Source of the DNA: MWEH01 sp035409945
GTDB taxonomy: Bacteria > Bacillota > Clostridia > Christensenellales > DTU072
Assembly (NCBI GenBank): GCA_035409945.1
Contig: DAONQC010000008.1
Location: forward strand, 1 to 64,000
Length of the DNA: 64,000 bases
Reading direction: 5' to 3'
Shown here: piece after piece, positions 59,201 to 64,000 of the stretch
Layout: each line of letters starts with the position of its first letter
Position numbering within the stretch: position 1 is the stretch's first letter
Notes under the pieces: generated by a model
Databases searched by the model: none
The model's input: the letters and a program-made list of their open reading frames with translations, nothing else
What the model was told of the DNA's origin: nothing
Position numbers and translations under genes: made by a program

Positions 59201-61827
59201 CATTTAAGGGCTGCTCTGCCTTGGATACTGTAATATTTGAGGCTGGTTCAACTCTTACCACAATAGGAGACGAAGCGTTTAGTGGATGTGCTTTAACATC
59301 AATCACATTCCCAGATTCAGTACAGACCATTGGCGCCAGTGCATTTGTAGGAAATGCAGGTCTTGCTACAGTAACTTTTGGCGCTTCAATGAAATCAGTG
59401 GGCGCAAATGCATTCAAGAATATAACTGCACTAACTACAGTCAACTTTGCTGAAGGCAATAATTTCAAGACAATTAATGCAAGTGCATTTGAAGGGTGCT
59501 CAGGCATTACAACATTGGATCTACCTGAAGGGTTAACAACAATAGGCGCAAATGCATTGAAGGGAACGAGCATAGCAACAATTACAATTCCAAGCACAGT
59601 TACCTCAATTGGAGGATCGGCATTTGCAAATTCTAGCCTATTGAAGAACATCTACATTACACCAAAAGAGCCTGTTTCATCCACAGTACCTAGCTCACTA
59701 GGAACTAGTGCCTTTAGTGGAATGACTAACTTCAAGATCTGGGTAGATAGAACTCTTATAAATACATTCAGAAATGCACCTGGCTGGGCAGACTATGCAA
59801 TAAATATTTGTCCAAAAACGGTGGTTGTAACATTTGATATTGGCAAAGGCGCAACTAATCCTGGTGCAACATCTTCAGAGATTACCTATGGCACAACGGT
59901 AACTGCTCCAGTTCTAAATATCGCTGATGGATATACCTTTGATGACTGGTATGCAGAGGCTGCTAGAGTGCTTCCATTTGATGAGCTTGCACCTATAGAA
60001 AAAGATATTACCATCTACTCTAAGTGCATAGCTAATGAATACAACCTAACCCTAAATTGGGCAGGTGCTAGTACGCCAACCAATACAGTAGTAACCTTTG
60101 ATGAACTCATGCCATACATTGATACAATGACAAGAGACGGCTACATTTTCAAGGGATTCTTTGCTAGCGAAAATGGAGTTGGTACACAATATTATGAAGC
60201 TAACTTCATGCCAGTAGCAGATAAACTCTGGGATCAATTCGTAGAATATCCAGTCATCTATGCCTACTGGTCAATGTATGAATATACTATTGATGAAGCT
60301 GGCGTTACAATAACAGGACTTGCTAAGAATGCTGTAGTTCCAGCGAACTTAGTTGTACCAAGTGTAATACAAGGAATGTCAGTTGTCGGCATTGGTGCAT
60401 CGGTATTTAACGCAGATATTAATCCTGCATGTGGCACTAATATAACTGCTATTACAATACCAAATACAATAAAGACAATAGGCAACTTAGCATTTAATAA
60501 CTGTATCAATGTACAAACAGTAACATTTGCGGAAGGCAGCACATTAGAAAGCATTGGTACAAGTGCATTTGCTAACTTGAGAAATCTGACGAATCTAACC
60601 ATACCAAGTTCAGTTGCAACAATAGGTGCAAATGCAATTAATGGATGCTCTAAGATAATCCGTGTTGATTTCTCAAGAGTGACACCTCCAGAGATTGGAA
60701 CAACAGGGTTATATTCCACAATTAATCCTGCAGCACTAATCTTTGTTCCAACTGCGAACATAGGTGCATATAGACTAGGAGATTGGGCAAAGCATCAGGC
60801 GATTGTCAGACCTAAGACTGTAAGAGTACTGTTTGATAGTAAGGGTGGTCCAGCAATTTCGTCACAAGTTATTACATATGGCGAATATGCAACACAACCT
60901 GAATCTACTCAAGTAGCAAGACCTGGATACATATTCGATGGCTGGTTCATAGATGATGTAACATTTGCAAATCAGTTTGTATTTGCTACAACTAAGATTG
61001 CATATGAAAACATGTCTGAGACCGATAAGGCAAACTCTCAAATTACACTGTATGCAAAATATACGCCTATAAAATATACAATCAAATTTGATGCTAACAA
61101 TGCCTCAGCAACAGGCGTAATGGCAGACATGACTGATTGTATCTATGATGTATCATACACACTTCCAGCGTTTGGCTTCCAGTATCTAAGACACACCTTT
61201 GCAGGCTGGGCAACGACATCTAGCGGTAATGCAGTCTATTCTGACAAAGCGGTTGGAGTTAACAATTTGACAACAGAGAACAATGCTACAGTTACACTCT
61301 ATGCTAAATACAATGAAATTACATCTTACCAAATAGAGTTTAATAAAAATTCGGAACATGCAGATGGCACAATGGCTGCAATGACGAACCTAGCATATGA
61401 CACCTCGTATAATCTCACAGCGTTTGGCTTTACTCCTCAAACAGGATATAAGTTTGTAGGCTGGGCGCTTACGCCAACAGGCGCAGTTGTATATGAGAAT
61501 AACGCATCTGTTTCCAACTTAGCACAGATGAATCCAGTAGTTACACTCTATGCAAAATATGAGCTAATTAAATACACAATTGCATTTGATAAAAATTCTC
61601 TAGATGCAGATGGCACAATGGATCCAATAACCAACTGTGAGTACGGTACGGGATATGACCTCCCAGCCAATACATTCACACACGCTACTTTAACTTTCCA
61701 AGGCTGGGCATTAACGGAAGAGGCAGCAGCAGCTGGTACTGTTACATATACAAATGGAGCAACTGGAGTATCTAATCTGACGACCATAGATGGCGCTACA
61801 GCTACTCTCTACGCAGTCTGGGCATAA
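44494..61827 (+). CDS. Giant InlB-repeat/BspA-LRR surface protein, C-terminal part (after frameshift)
   Basis: Open for 5777 codons, though the ATG at 44494 lies in overlap and has no ribosome site, so it is best read as the continuation of the upstream part. About 50 further InlB-type repeats fill up to about 56940. A BspA-type leucine-rich island follows (about 56950-59815, many ~23-residue units such as TSIGxxAFxGCxxL), then two InlB units, a shorter LRR island (about 60280-60815) and four terminal InlB units ending LYAVWA. There is no LPXTG motif, S-layer domain or C-terminal membrane segment, so attachment must rely on the N-terminus or on non-covalent contacts. Many antisense ORFs here are shadows. 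An intrinsic terminator follows. Confidence 0.88.
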   Translation: MRVQLGDQVFYASWRPGKYIIRFNANTGYGTLEEQEFDYDVGKHLTYNDPTTGIYKPGYTFMGWSTTYPYTTKQYNNGAWVKNVLSGDGSIIYFYAVWQPNTYSVRYNKNTPAGTYYGVTGEYEMGATTITYDTYGELRRNAFRLTGWIFTGWNTLANGQGTSYVDEEAVRNLVLSGYIELFAQWTKNSYTIDYVLNGGTNNAANISDYHVDTVLTFSNATRPGYTFAGWYTANQGGTRVTKIERGTTGNKTLYARWNVNSYTVVFNENTGDGTMNSQGFVYDVAQKLTANTSITKLGYTFTGWNTDPQGFGTAYADNESVKNLATSGSITLFAMWQANTYTVHFHPNTGTGALADQVLTYNGVNQRLRNNTISNITKTGYTFMGWADTPGATVRQYTNNQLLTENLCTGTIMDKEITLYAVWSQNAYDVVLHSNYDDGDGNPDNDTTVLGFIYDQQGALPINPPFVRNGYNFVNWNTQSNGSGASYGSGQNVMNLPTGADGKCHLYAIWSVPTYQITYNLSGGTNDVDNPTSYKVTTETITLKDAVKTGHTFIGWTTNGVQNPTIGLQIESGSYGNKHFVANWTVNDYTVTYNANVPSNTVGTLETQMNPNTSTHTYGAGSSLVANGYTLKGWKFNGWKTTAEGTEIKYVDGDTVDDAWLVNSARTLYAHWTIRTYTITYTLQGEAFGGANSPLNPATYTIDTATFQLEPSTTPGYRFISWNNSSDNTQVQSVQKGTVGNLTFYDTIELATYRVKYYASYPVNTVSVGQGAMEDSQYTYNTAGNLRQLGFALAGWKFNGWKDRVTGSIHADQAAVFNWKSTQGAIVELDAQWTRLEYQIIYNLNTELGDGMTNTVNPTSYNVDTNTFNLVDPVWQDAPYTFAGWYTTNQFNANEKVTKIELGSTGEKTLYAKWDPKSYTIVFDPATGTGSLEAQEFLYDVPQRIRKNDPNVQPYISKAGYNFLGWRRATAQPQVVEFTDNKEVSRLGFGETITLYAVWQATTYTVVYDKNQPVTHYDVTGVNSMSTPSTYTYDVTSTLRQNTYALKGWTFAGWNTDASGHGDSYADRAEVHNWSATGEVITLYAQWDKLTYNVTYNLGMGGVKGDNTPDTYDVDSTWNFGNPSRTGYTFTNWTENGSVVTGIAKGSTGNKTFTANWTANSFVVQFNANNGQGSLEEQTFWYDQPQALRLNNGNIFRDGYTFKGWGKTADATIVSYTDGQEVSNLATGGSPESNSATIFALWEPKTYKIVYDINQPVTHYNVTGTMADSTYKYDTAGQTLRNNSYQLKGWTFGGWNTQASGNGTSYANQHAVDNTMLTSPEITLYAKWSKVTYTIDYVMGGGTIKDGESVVTPPATYTVDDEIEIAAPTKTGYECLGWYVGTNSTSTQAPYMINKGSLGNITLTAKWAAMRYFVSFKANGGTGDLLEQTFYYDQELRLRANNKITREGYNFTGWARTSDATQKQYDDNQEVKNLATGLDRDEIVYLYAVWTANTYTVVFNSNYGEGVEATAQQVITYNVATPLTKFSTMNFAKLGYSFTGWNTGVTGDGTAYGDQATVTSLAPSGEKHLYAQWSKDVYTITYYLPEDPTASNSPYNRTTYSVDTPTFGFYLPTWPGHTCSGGWYDASDNSPITQIPIGSTGNKTLYTPIWTTHQYTVDFQLNGGTASNGLQSMSFYYGDEKELTPFSTLGYSKHGYRFVNWNTTGGGSGTSYEDQQPVKNLTTDAGGSVWLYAQWEIESYSITYEMNGGGTNHADNKTSYTVETDTFSLFPATREGYTFGGWYLNQDTTGVPVNEVTKPSTGNKRFYAKWTPNQYTIQYNANFGSGSLAPQTAIYDTPIALRINSNDITRLGYNFKGWDENKNATTPTYDNDGVSVTNLATGVDGDNLVILYAVWEGITYNVQFDNNNGSGTMGLQQFQYGVPERLDECLFSRAGYMFDRWCVDANGAGTKYENKALVENLTTTQGATVKLFAQWLPGSYTVVLNPNSGTTNTSSVQVNMGANMPSSIEKPFRQHYVFQGYFSQQTGPATQYYNANMESANVWDQPNNSTIYARWTPYQYTITYYGIDTWNPATYTYEQEVKITAPSKIGHTFKGWYRGANVTPLYNPDYEIPAGSSGDFSLTATWEPNTYTVNYDSNGGAVGTAIASQVFTYGTTPNLQSNTDANFTKVGYTFQGWDEDQDATIPTYANGAPITTDLATGALGDTEVTMFAIWKANTYTVVFHSNCTPEATKNQTFTYNENLKALSSNTFDRTGYSFDKWDTIPAGGGTSYTNNQNVQNLVTGASGSDTFNLYAQWTIIPYTITYEEVEGATNTNPSGYNYEDETITFVLPTKVGYTCTGWYDQLTGGEQVISIPQHSTGNKTVYARWQANTYYVNYNSNKPSLTHGTLGGSMSPSTHTYNVATPLTAIGYTLSGWEFDKWTTNSDGTGTSYADEYSGLPLTSEANATVQLHANWIKQTYAINYELNGGTNSASNPASYDVDYAEITLQNATRTGYTFSGWYTQNVGGVPVTKIPQGSDGVKYLYARWTAKEYTVHFDANTGSGTLDDQVIAYDAPPTNLRDNTTITKLGHTFSGWNRQADGTGNAYANKAPITNLATGEPGDDLVTLYAIWTPNTYWVRFNANGAGTSGTMPDQKYTYGATPVALDNNIITRVGYTYSGQWGTTSGGGTLYANQAPVSNLTSDPDAIFNLYAQWTPNNYTVTLDANGGSVGTASVVATYDAAMPTPATKPTRDDYTFTGYYSQQTGVATQYYDADMLSTHIWDQANNSTIYARWTPVVYTLTYDLTGGAVNYAENPANYTVESNVITLGDPTRVGYIFKGWTSDQQLTPQKSLQIPHGTPLRNITLVPVWEANTYTVQYNANKPVASSGALSGSVANTPATYDADFDVATNGYSIPGWKFKYWTLTTGDVTADSDKFFEGATKKNLTTTNLETVELNAQWEPITYTLKFDDNKPATSTNPLGGTALPNTTITYDSKYSTSNISKSTRTLTGWRITGFKVLGTTYAGTGVDISKLTTVDGDLLTVDIIWTENVYKIKYNAGYTVPAPTTLSYTTENYNYESSITLRLISECPGFATRPGYTFSNWRTTLPPTAGTTYAQGASLAKLLASNNGTFNLHAIWTPNNYTVAIDKQGGTLQYVSPSSDVGTHMTFTYDLATVGNNITATRNGYTFKGIYQNANETGFNTHNSSGTALKYNPADPTTVTQLYACWTPIVYTITYNMPSGAGNPSGNPETYTIESSQITLSDATYTAGYTFKGWRPAGSTDIPVIGYKINQGTTGNIVLEPVFEACSYSVQFLKNQPGAGAVTGNMDPMTFTYGQQQNLTANDFATTGYAFTGWNTASDGSGTGYSDGQLVGNLCSSSGGIVDLYAQWSIIEYNITYTLNGGQLGAGSPLKYTYESTTMLVSPTRTGYQFSKWYLDGDPMQNEVNTITPGQTGDKKFVAVWEVLQYTVILVRNGGTAGTGTVTATYGQLLPSGAIAPTKTGYIFGGYYETCDGTGNVSGTQYYDGSMNPVVGNEWLKTTNNVEIYAKWTAITYTVRFDKNKPSTADAATPVQGNTGDQSFVYDVGQHLNTNNYTLLGWTFTGWTSESNGSGNSYDNNENVNNLTSTNGATVTLYAQWTLNNYEVRFEKNKPEAASHLVQGNQMDNQLFNYDEEKNLTAVGYTLEGWRFNGWNTKVDGTGTTYANSALVKNLTTADDVEVPLYARWIRNDYTVEFVKNKPDGASAVEVQGNLMTQSFKYDIEQNLKSNPYTLKGWTFAGWNTLANGDGTNYANNAAVKNLTNTHNGESVKLYAQWTKNTYSVVFDTNQPAVASNSVTGTMANQSFTYDDPVKPLTLNAYELTGWTFGGWTRNADGTGAFYADLAEVSNLTHVPYGQVRLYAKWTPNTYTVTIWHTNNVNPSYAASTAHQTVVMTYDHLVPAAAETPSITGFTLQGVFELEGGSGIQYYSGSMARTAVWKNTTLENIYTFWKENTYTINYMKNKPAKASNSVDGSMDSETNVKYTELRTLKNITGGYSLTGWEIGDFTRTWNLKADGTGTAFENTAQVSELTSAQGGIVNLYAQWTPQESIITFINGGTANPTTSTATAKYDHDMPKVTMPTNTGYKFGGYFTGPDSTGEKYYSDTLRSQKVWKKLKNNDLDLYAYWTVYTYKLNPDNTATITGFIPDPAISGVLEIPDTIEGHTVTRIESAAMDATKTPKLNTDVTEIVVPSTVTSLGIQSFADTTTDVTFEAGSTLTKITSYSFSEYAGSTFTVPASVTEIEPNAFKDCTALETVVIPNTVTTIGLDAFAGCNNITEITIPLQNPYNATTNSYLRYFFGGRSYYTGAAIPASLETVNVAAGTTTIPTHAFENWTGTGLTINLPASVSSIASDAFNGTTASVVIENGSALTTIPTGAFKGYKGASITMPNSITSIETEAFSGCTNLGATIIPTSVTNIGANAFKDVSGQVTFATPATITTIGPNAFNGYKGGTVLIPDSVTTISNNAFLGATGITTLNTNQVETIGVDAFNGCLELASVHVGPKLNSIATGAFDNCPKLTQFTVDGDNPNYKAVDGILYSKDGTKLIRCPELKTFEVLPFEVPAGVTSIEPGAFLGCNNLTSITLPAGLTNIGDEAFKGVPVGPTVALPSTLTTIGIEAFENCDELVTIDVPASVTSIGLGAFADCNKLTAINVHADNLNYSSSPAGVLYNESQDTLLQYPAGKEVLIPSAYTVLSNCKVIESKAFKGATKLEKVVLPNGLETIEANAFEGCTALKEINIPNTVTSIGALAFANCTSLPNITIANSVQDIGAQAFMNCTSLETVTIPAALLSLGNGLFAGCTSLTDIIVDNGNTGYADENGVLFNNDGSILIKYPEDKADLTYTIPNTVSTIEAGAFQDAKNLTQVTIPSSVQVINANAFKGCSALDTVIFEAGSTLTTIGDEAFSGCALTSITFPDSVQTIGASAFVGNAGLATVTFGASMKSVGANAFKNITALTTVNFAEGNNFKTINASAFEGCSGITTLDLPEGLTTIGANALKGTSIATITIPSTVTSIGGSAFANSSLLKNIYITPKEPVSSTVPSSLGTSAFSGMTNFKIWVDRTLINTFRNAPGWADYAINICPKTVVVTFDIGKGATNPGATSSEITYGTTVTAPVLNIADGYTFDDWYAEAARVLPFDELAPIEKDITIYSKCIANEYNLTLNWAGASTPTNTVVTFDELMPYIDTMTRDGYIFKGFFASENGVGTQYYEANFMPVADKLWDQFVEYPVIYAYWSMYEYTIDEAGVTITGLAKNAVVPANLVVPSVIQGMSVVGIGASVFNADINPACGTNITAITIPNTIKTIGNLAFNNCINVQTVTFAEGSTLESIGTSAFANLRNLTNLTIPSSVATIGANAINGCSKIIRVDFSRVTPPEIGTTGLYSTINPAALIFVPTANIGAYRLGDWAKHQAIVRPKTVRVLFDSKGGPAISSQVITYGEYATQPESTQVARPGYIFDGWFIDDVTFANQFVFATTKIAYENMSETDKANSQITLYAKYTPIKYTIKFDANNASATGVMADMTDCIYDVSYTLPAFGFQYLRHTFAGWATTSSGNAVYSDKAVGVNNLTTENNATVTLYAKYNEITSYQIEFNKNSEHADGTMAAMTNLAYDTSYNLTAFGFTPQTGYKFVGWALTPTGAVVYENNASVSNLAQMNPVVTLYAKYELIKYTIAFDKNSLDADGTMDPITNCEYGTGYDLPANTFTHATLTFQGWALTEEAAAAGTVTYTNGATGVSNLTTIDGATATLYAVWA
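44508..44512 (+). other. Frameshift site in the giant gene (G5 run)
   Basis: ACTGGGGGATCAG: with five G the frame ends at TAG 44529-44531; with four G it reads STGDQVFYASW, as in sister repeats (GSTGDKIFYARW, GSTGEKTLYAKW). One extra base therefore splits an otherwise intact 24.4-kb gene. It could be a sequencing or assembly error, a real mutation, or slippage-based switching. Confidence 0.9.
56950..59815 (+). repeat. BspA-type leucine-rich repeat island
   Basis: Within the giant protein, ~23-residue LRR_5 units with the frame (L)xxIxIPxSVTxIGxxAFxGCxx, interrupted by linkers of the form VDGxNxxYxxxDGILYxxDGTxLIxxP that are typical of BspA-like surface proteins. This is likely the ligand-binding head between InlB stalks. 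Confidence 0.85.
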
Positions 61828-61853
61828 GCCTAAAAATAGTTGATTACTATACA

Positions 61854-61881
61854 ATAAAGCAGTCGAAAGGCTGCTTTTTGT
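61854..61881 (+). terminator. Intrinsic terminator after the giant gene
   Basis: Stem AAAGCAG (61856-61862) / CTGCTTT (61871-61877) then TTG. The remaining gap to 62136 shows a weak GCTAT/ATAGC hairpin near 61950 and no gene. Confidence 0.8.
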
Positions 61882-62136
61882 TTAGGCACAACTTGCCCAA
61901 CTGACAACCGTTCTTTCAAATCTAAGATATTTTTGAATTTTGGATGCTATAAAGCATAGCTACCACTTGGAATTTGCTGTATACAGCCAGATTAAAAAAT
62001 GCTATGATTAAAATAGATAAATGTTTGCAATTAGTTCAAACTACTCGGCTAAACGGCAATATTTTATCGTATCATATGTAAAATGAGATTTATATTTTGC
62101 ATTACAAACTAAACAAATTAGAACGGAGGACTTTAT

Positions 62137-62718
62137 ATGAAAAAGAAAGGATTATTAGCGGTTATTGTTTTAGCAGTTATATTAGTAGTTAGTGTTCTGG
62201 TCGCGTGTGATGGATTTGAGTTAAACTTACCAAGCAAGGAAAATGTAACATATAATATAACTTTTCAATACCCAGAATCTGAGGCTGACAAGACTTATAC
62301 AATTAAAGGTGTTAAAGCTAATGATTTTAACTATGATGATTTAGAAAAACCCGCCGTTCCTGGTGTGGAAGAAGGATATAGAGGTAGTTGGTGGTATGCT
62401 GAAGGGGTTTTGACTAAGATGATGGGAGCGTCAGGAGAAGAAACTGTTGAAGTCATACTCGTACCTTTAATTTTGCCAATTGAGTACACAATTACCTATG
62501 ATTTCAACGGTGGCGAAAAAATAGAAGCTCATATATATCGCGAAAAATATACCATTGAAACTCCAAACATAACTTTAGGAGGAGCTATCCTTGAAGGAAA
62601 AGAGTTTTTAGGTTGGTATGATATCAATGATGAGTCGGAAACCCTCATTTATATAATAGAAAAAGGCAGCATGGGGAATTTATCATTGAAAGCTAAGTGG
62701 GGTGAACCTGCCGCATAG
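62137..62718 (+). CDS. InlB-repeat-containing lipoprotein
   Basis: 193 residues: signal segment, lipobox LVAC (Cys24), a ~90-residue domain, then one InlB-type unit (about 112-190: YTITYDFNGGEKIE ... KEFLGWYD ... KGSMGNLSLKAKWG) of the same class as in the giant protein. It should be lipid-anchored outside the membrane. Its position right after the giant gene suggests shared function, for example docking or assembly of the anchorless giant through homologous repeats; that is inference. GGAGGA precedes the ATG. Confidence 0.82.
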   Translation: MKKKGLLAVIVLAVILVVSVLVACDGFELNLPSKENVTYNITFQYPESEADKTYTIKGVKANDFNYDDLEKPAVPGVEEGYRGSWWYAEGVLTKMMGASGEETVEVILVPLILPIEYTITYDFNGGEKIEAHIYREKYTIETPNITLGGAILEGKEFLGWYDINDESETLIYIIEKGSMGNLSLKAKWGEPAA

Positions 62719-62747
62719 GCATAATCCCTAAACAAAAATACCAAATT

Positions 62748-62784
62748 AAAAGGGACATGTCACACCAGCATGTCCCTAATTTTG
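62748..62784 (+). terminator. Intrinsic terminator after the lipoprotein gene
   Basis: Stem GGGACATG (62752-62759) / CATGTCCC (62769-62776), followed by TAATTTTG. Near-copy of the hairpin at 62867-62891. Confidence 0.75.
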
Positions 62785-62861
62785 TAGCAAAGAATAATTG
62801 GTCCTTAGTTAAGCGAGACCGTAGAGAAAGGCAGCCTTTCTATATTCAGGTCATAAATCAC

Positions 62862-62900
62862 TAAAAAGGACATGCCACACTAGCATGTCCTCATTTGTTT
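62862..62900. terminator. Second, similar hairpin (oadB-side terminator)
   Basis: Stem AGGACATG (62867-62874) / CATGTCCT (62884-62891), flanked by AAAAA on the left and TCATTTG on the right. It can serve the minus-strand oadB-like gene. It shares the core CACA(C/-)YAGCATGTCC with the hairpin 115 bp upstream, so the two look like a diverged duplicate. Confidence 0.7.
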
Positions 62901-62919
62901 GTAGTAAAAGGTGTGTAGT

Positions 62920-64000
62920 TTAGCCAAATACTGACATTAAAATACCTGCAGCAACTGCTGACCCTATAACTCCAGCTACATTTGGTCCCATAGCATGCAT
63001 GAGCAGATAGTTTTTGGGATTATACTCCAACCCAACTTTATGTGATACCCTAGCTGCCATTGGAACGGCAGAAACGCCAGCTGAGCCAATGAGTGGATTT
63101 ATTTTACCTTTAGTAACAACATACATCAATTTGCCCATTAAAATACCACCAACTGTGGAGAATGCAAAGGCAAATAAACCTAGTGCTATAATCTTTATGG
63201 TATTCCATGTTAAGAAACTTGCCCAGTGTGTTGTTGCACCAACTGATAGTCCAAGACAAATCGTAACAATATTCATAAATGCGTTTTGAACGGTATCATT
63301 TAATCTTTCAGTAACTTTACATTCTTTTAATAAATTACCAAACATCAAACTACCAATCAATGGAGTTACTGAAGGAAGAATTAAACAAATAAAAGTTGAG
63401 ACAACGATAGGGAATAAAATCTTCTCTCTTTGTGAAACCACTCTTGTGGGTTTCATTTCTACCATACGCTCTTTTTTAGTTGTTAGTGCTTTCATAATAG
63501 GTGGTTGTATCAAAGGGATAAGAGCCATATATGAATATGCAGCTATGACAATCGGTCCCAAAATCTCAGGAGCCAGTTCTTTGGTTAGCCAAATGGCAGT
63601 AGGCCCATCTGCTCCACCAATAATACCTATTGAAGCAGCTTGTGGTCCTGTAAAACCTAGAATAATTGCTAAGGTAAATGCAGTGAAAATACCTAGTTGT
63701 GCTGCAGCTCCTAGTAGTAATGATTTAGGGTTGGATAGAAGGGGTCCAAAGTCGGACATAGCGCCAACACCCATGAATATAATGCAGGGATAAACGCCAG
63801 TTTTAACGCCGACATATAACATATCAAGAAGACCGCCTTGTGAAAATACCTTTTGATAGTCCACAACTTGACCTGACCAGAGTTCTGGTGTGTAAATTGC
63901 AGATGACGTTGGATCTATTGGGAGATTAGAAAGCAACATTCCAAATGCGATTCCAACCAAAAGTAGGGGTTCAAACTTTTTAGCAATAGCAAGGTACAAG
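62920..64000 (-). CDS. oadB: Sodium-pumping (oxaloacetate) decarboxylase beta subunit, N-terminus cut by window
   Basis: About 360 residues of the OadB/MmdB/GcdB family; the gene continues beyond the window edge, so the true start is not visible and the TTG at 63999 is not a start. It is the membrane subunit that couples decarboxylation of oxaloacetate, methylmalonyl-CoA or glutaconyl-CoA to Na+ export. Signatures: [21 protein letters not shown], the [16 protein letters not shown] loop with the Na+-binding Asp region, and the late [14 protein letters not shown] and [16 protein letters not shown]. Partner alpha/gamma/biotin subunits are not seen and may lie upstream. Which substrate it serves is undetermined. 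Confidence 0.9.
   Translation of the reverse strand, partial: LYLAIAKKFEPLLLVGIAFGMLLSNLPIDPTSSAIYTPELWSGQVVDYQKVFSQGGLLDMLYVGVKTGVYPCIIFMGVGAMSDFGPLLSNPKSLLLGAAAQLGIFTAFTLAIILGFTGPQAASIGIIGGADGPTAIWLTKELAPEILGPIVIAAYSYMALIPLIQPPIMKALTTKKERMVEMKPTRVVSQREKILFPIVVSTFICLILPSVTPLIGSLMFGNLLKECKVTERLNDTVQNAFMNIVTICLGLSVGATTHWASFLTWNTIKIIALGLFAFAFSTVGGILMGKLMYVVTKGKINPLIGSAGVSAVPMAARVSHKVGLEYNPKNYLLMHAMGPNVAGVIGSAVAAGILMSVFG

Noticed and set aside
55511..61787. Many minus-strand ORFs of 60-213 codons within the giant gene
   Set aside because: Hydrophobic, repetitive translations that mirror the LRR and InlB codon pattern; none has a ribosome site or known domain.
59820..61827. LPXTG, SLH or C-terminal membrane anchor on the giant protein
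   Set aside because: The C-terminus ends in an InlB repeat (LYAVWA); no sorting motif, hydrophobic tail or SLH domain is present.
1..64000. tRNA, rRNA or transposase genes
   Set aside because: No T-loop/anticodon pattern, rRNA segment or transposase motif was recognised when reading both strands; a covariance-model scan would be needed to exclude small RNAs.

Overview
The window reads as chromosomal DNA of an AT-rich, Gram-positive-type anaerobe, most likely an uncultured, possibly host-associated Clostridia-like member of the Bacillota. Support: AGGAGG-type ribosome binding sites, an rpsF-ssb-rpsR operon, rubrerythrin, an EFR1-type flavodoxin/ferredoxin, a sodium-pumping decarboxylase beta subunit, lipobox lipoproteins, a GH29 fucosidase domain and very large InlB/BspA-type surface proteins. 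Genus or species cannot be named from the sequence.

Layout. 1-6.2 kb: acyl-CoA-synthetase-like ligase, secreted alkaline phosphatase (minus strand), and a one-chain fusion of an EamA-type transporter with a GH29 alpha-L-fucosidase. 6.2-7.9 kb: minus-strand rpsF-ssb-rpsR, whose S18 has a long Lys/Ala/Glu-rich tail. 8-9.5 kb: AAA/DUF4143 ATPase gene flanked by two related 44-bp hairpin repeats. 9.5-12.5 kb: csoR with its operator and a copper-type P1B ATPase with a Cys-rich N-terminus. 12.7-18.6 kb: epimerase, small lipoprotein, solo adenine methyltransferase, rubrerythrin, secreted SGNH hydrolase. 18.9-27.9 kb: a complete shikimate/Phe/Tyr gene cluster (aroF, tyrA-aroB-aroA, aroC, pheA, aroE-aroK, aroQ) preceded by a promoter, a Tyr/Phe-rich leader peptide and a terminator/antiterminator, i.e. 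a transcription attenuator. 28-31.6 kb: AlbA_2/ATPase regulator with nine TGTCGCA sites upstream, EFR1 ferredoxin, short corrinoid-activator-like protein. 31.8-37.1 kb: envelope proteins. 37.4-61.8 kb: one giant surface-protein gene of about 84 InlB-type repeats with two BspA-type leucine-rich islands, interrupted by a one-base frameshift at a G5 run; repaired it would encode 8127 residues. 62-64 kb: InlB-repeat lipoprotein and the 3' part of an oadB-like gene.

Two patterns stand out beyond gene content. First, the aro cluster: all seven shikimate steps plus both terminal branches are packed into six genes with two multi-enzyme fusions, apparently controlled by ribosome stalling on Tyr/Phe codons. 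Second, many intergenic gaps contain diverged tandem copies of neighbouring sequence, commonly the 3' end of the preceding gene, usually spaced about 65-130 bp. Similar-period in-frame duplications occur inside coding regions (P1B ATPase N-terminus, S18 tail, phosphatase linker). This suggests that a local duplication-and-decay process shapes the genome.

No tRNA, rRNA, CRISPR array, transposase or phage gene was recognised. All assignments are by reading; no alignment or database search was run.
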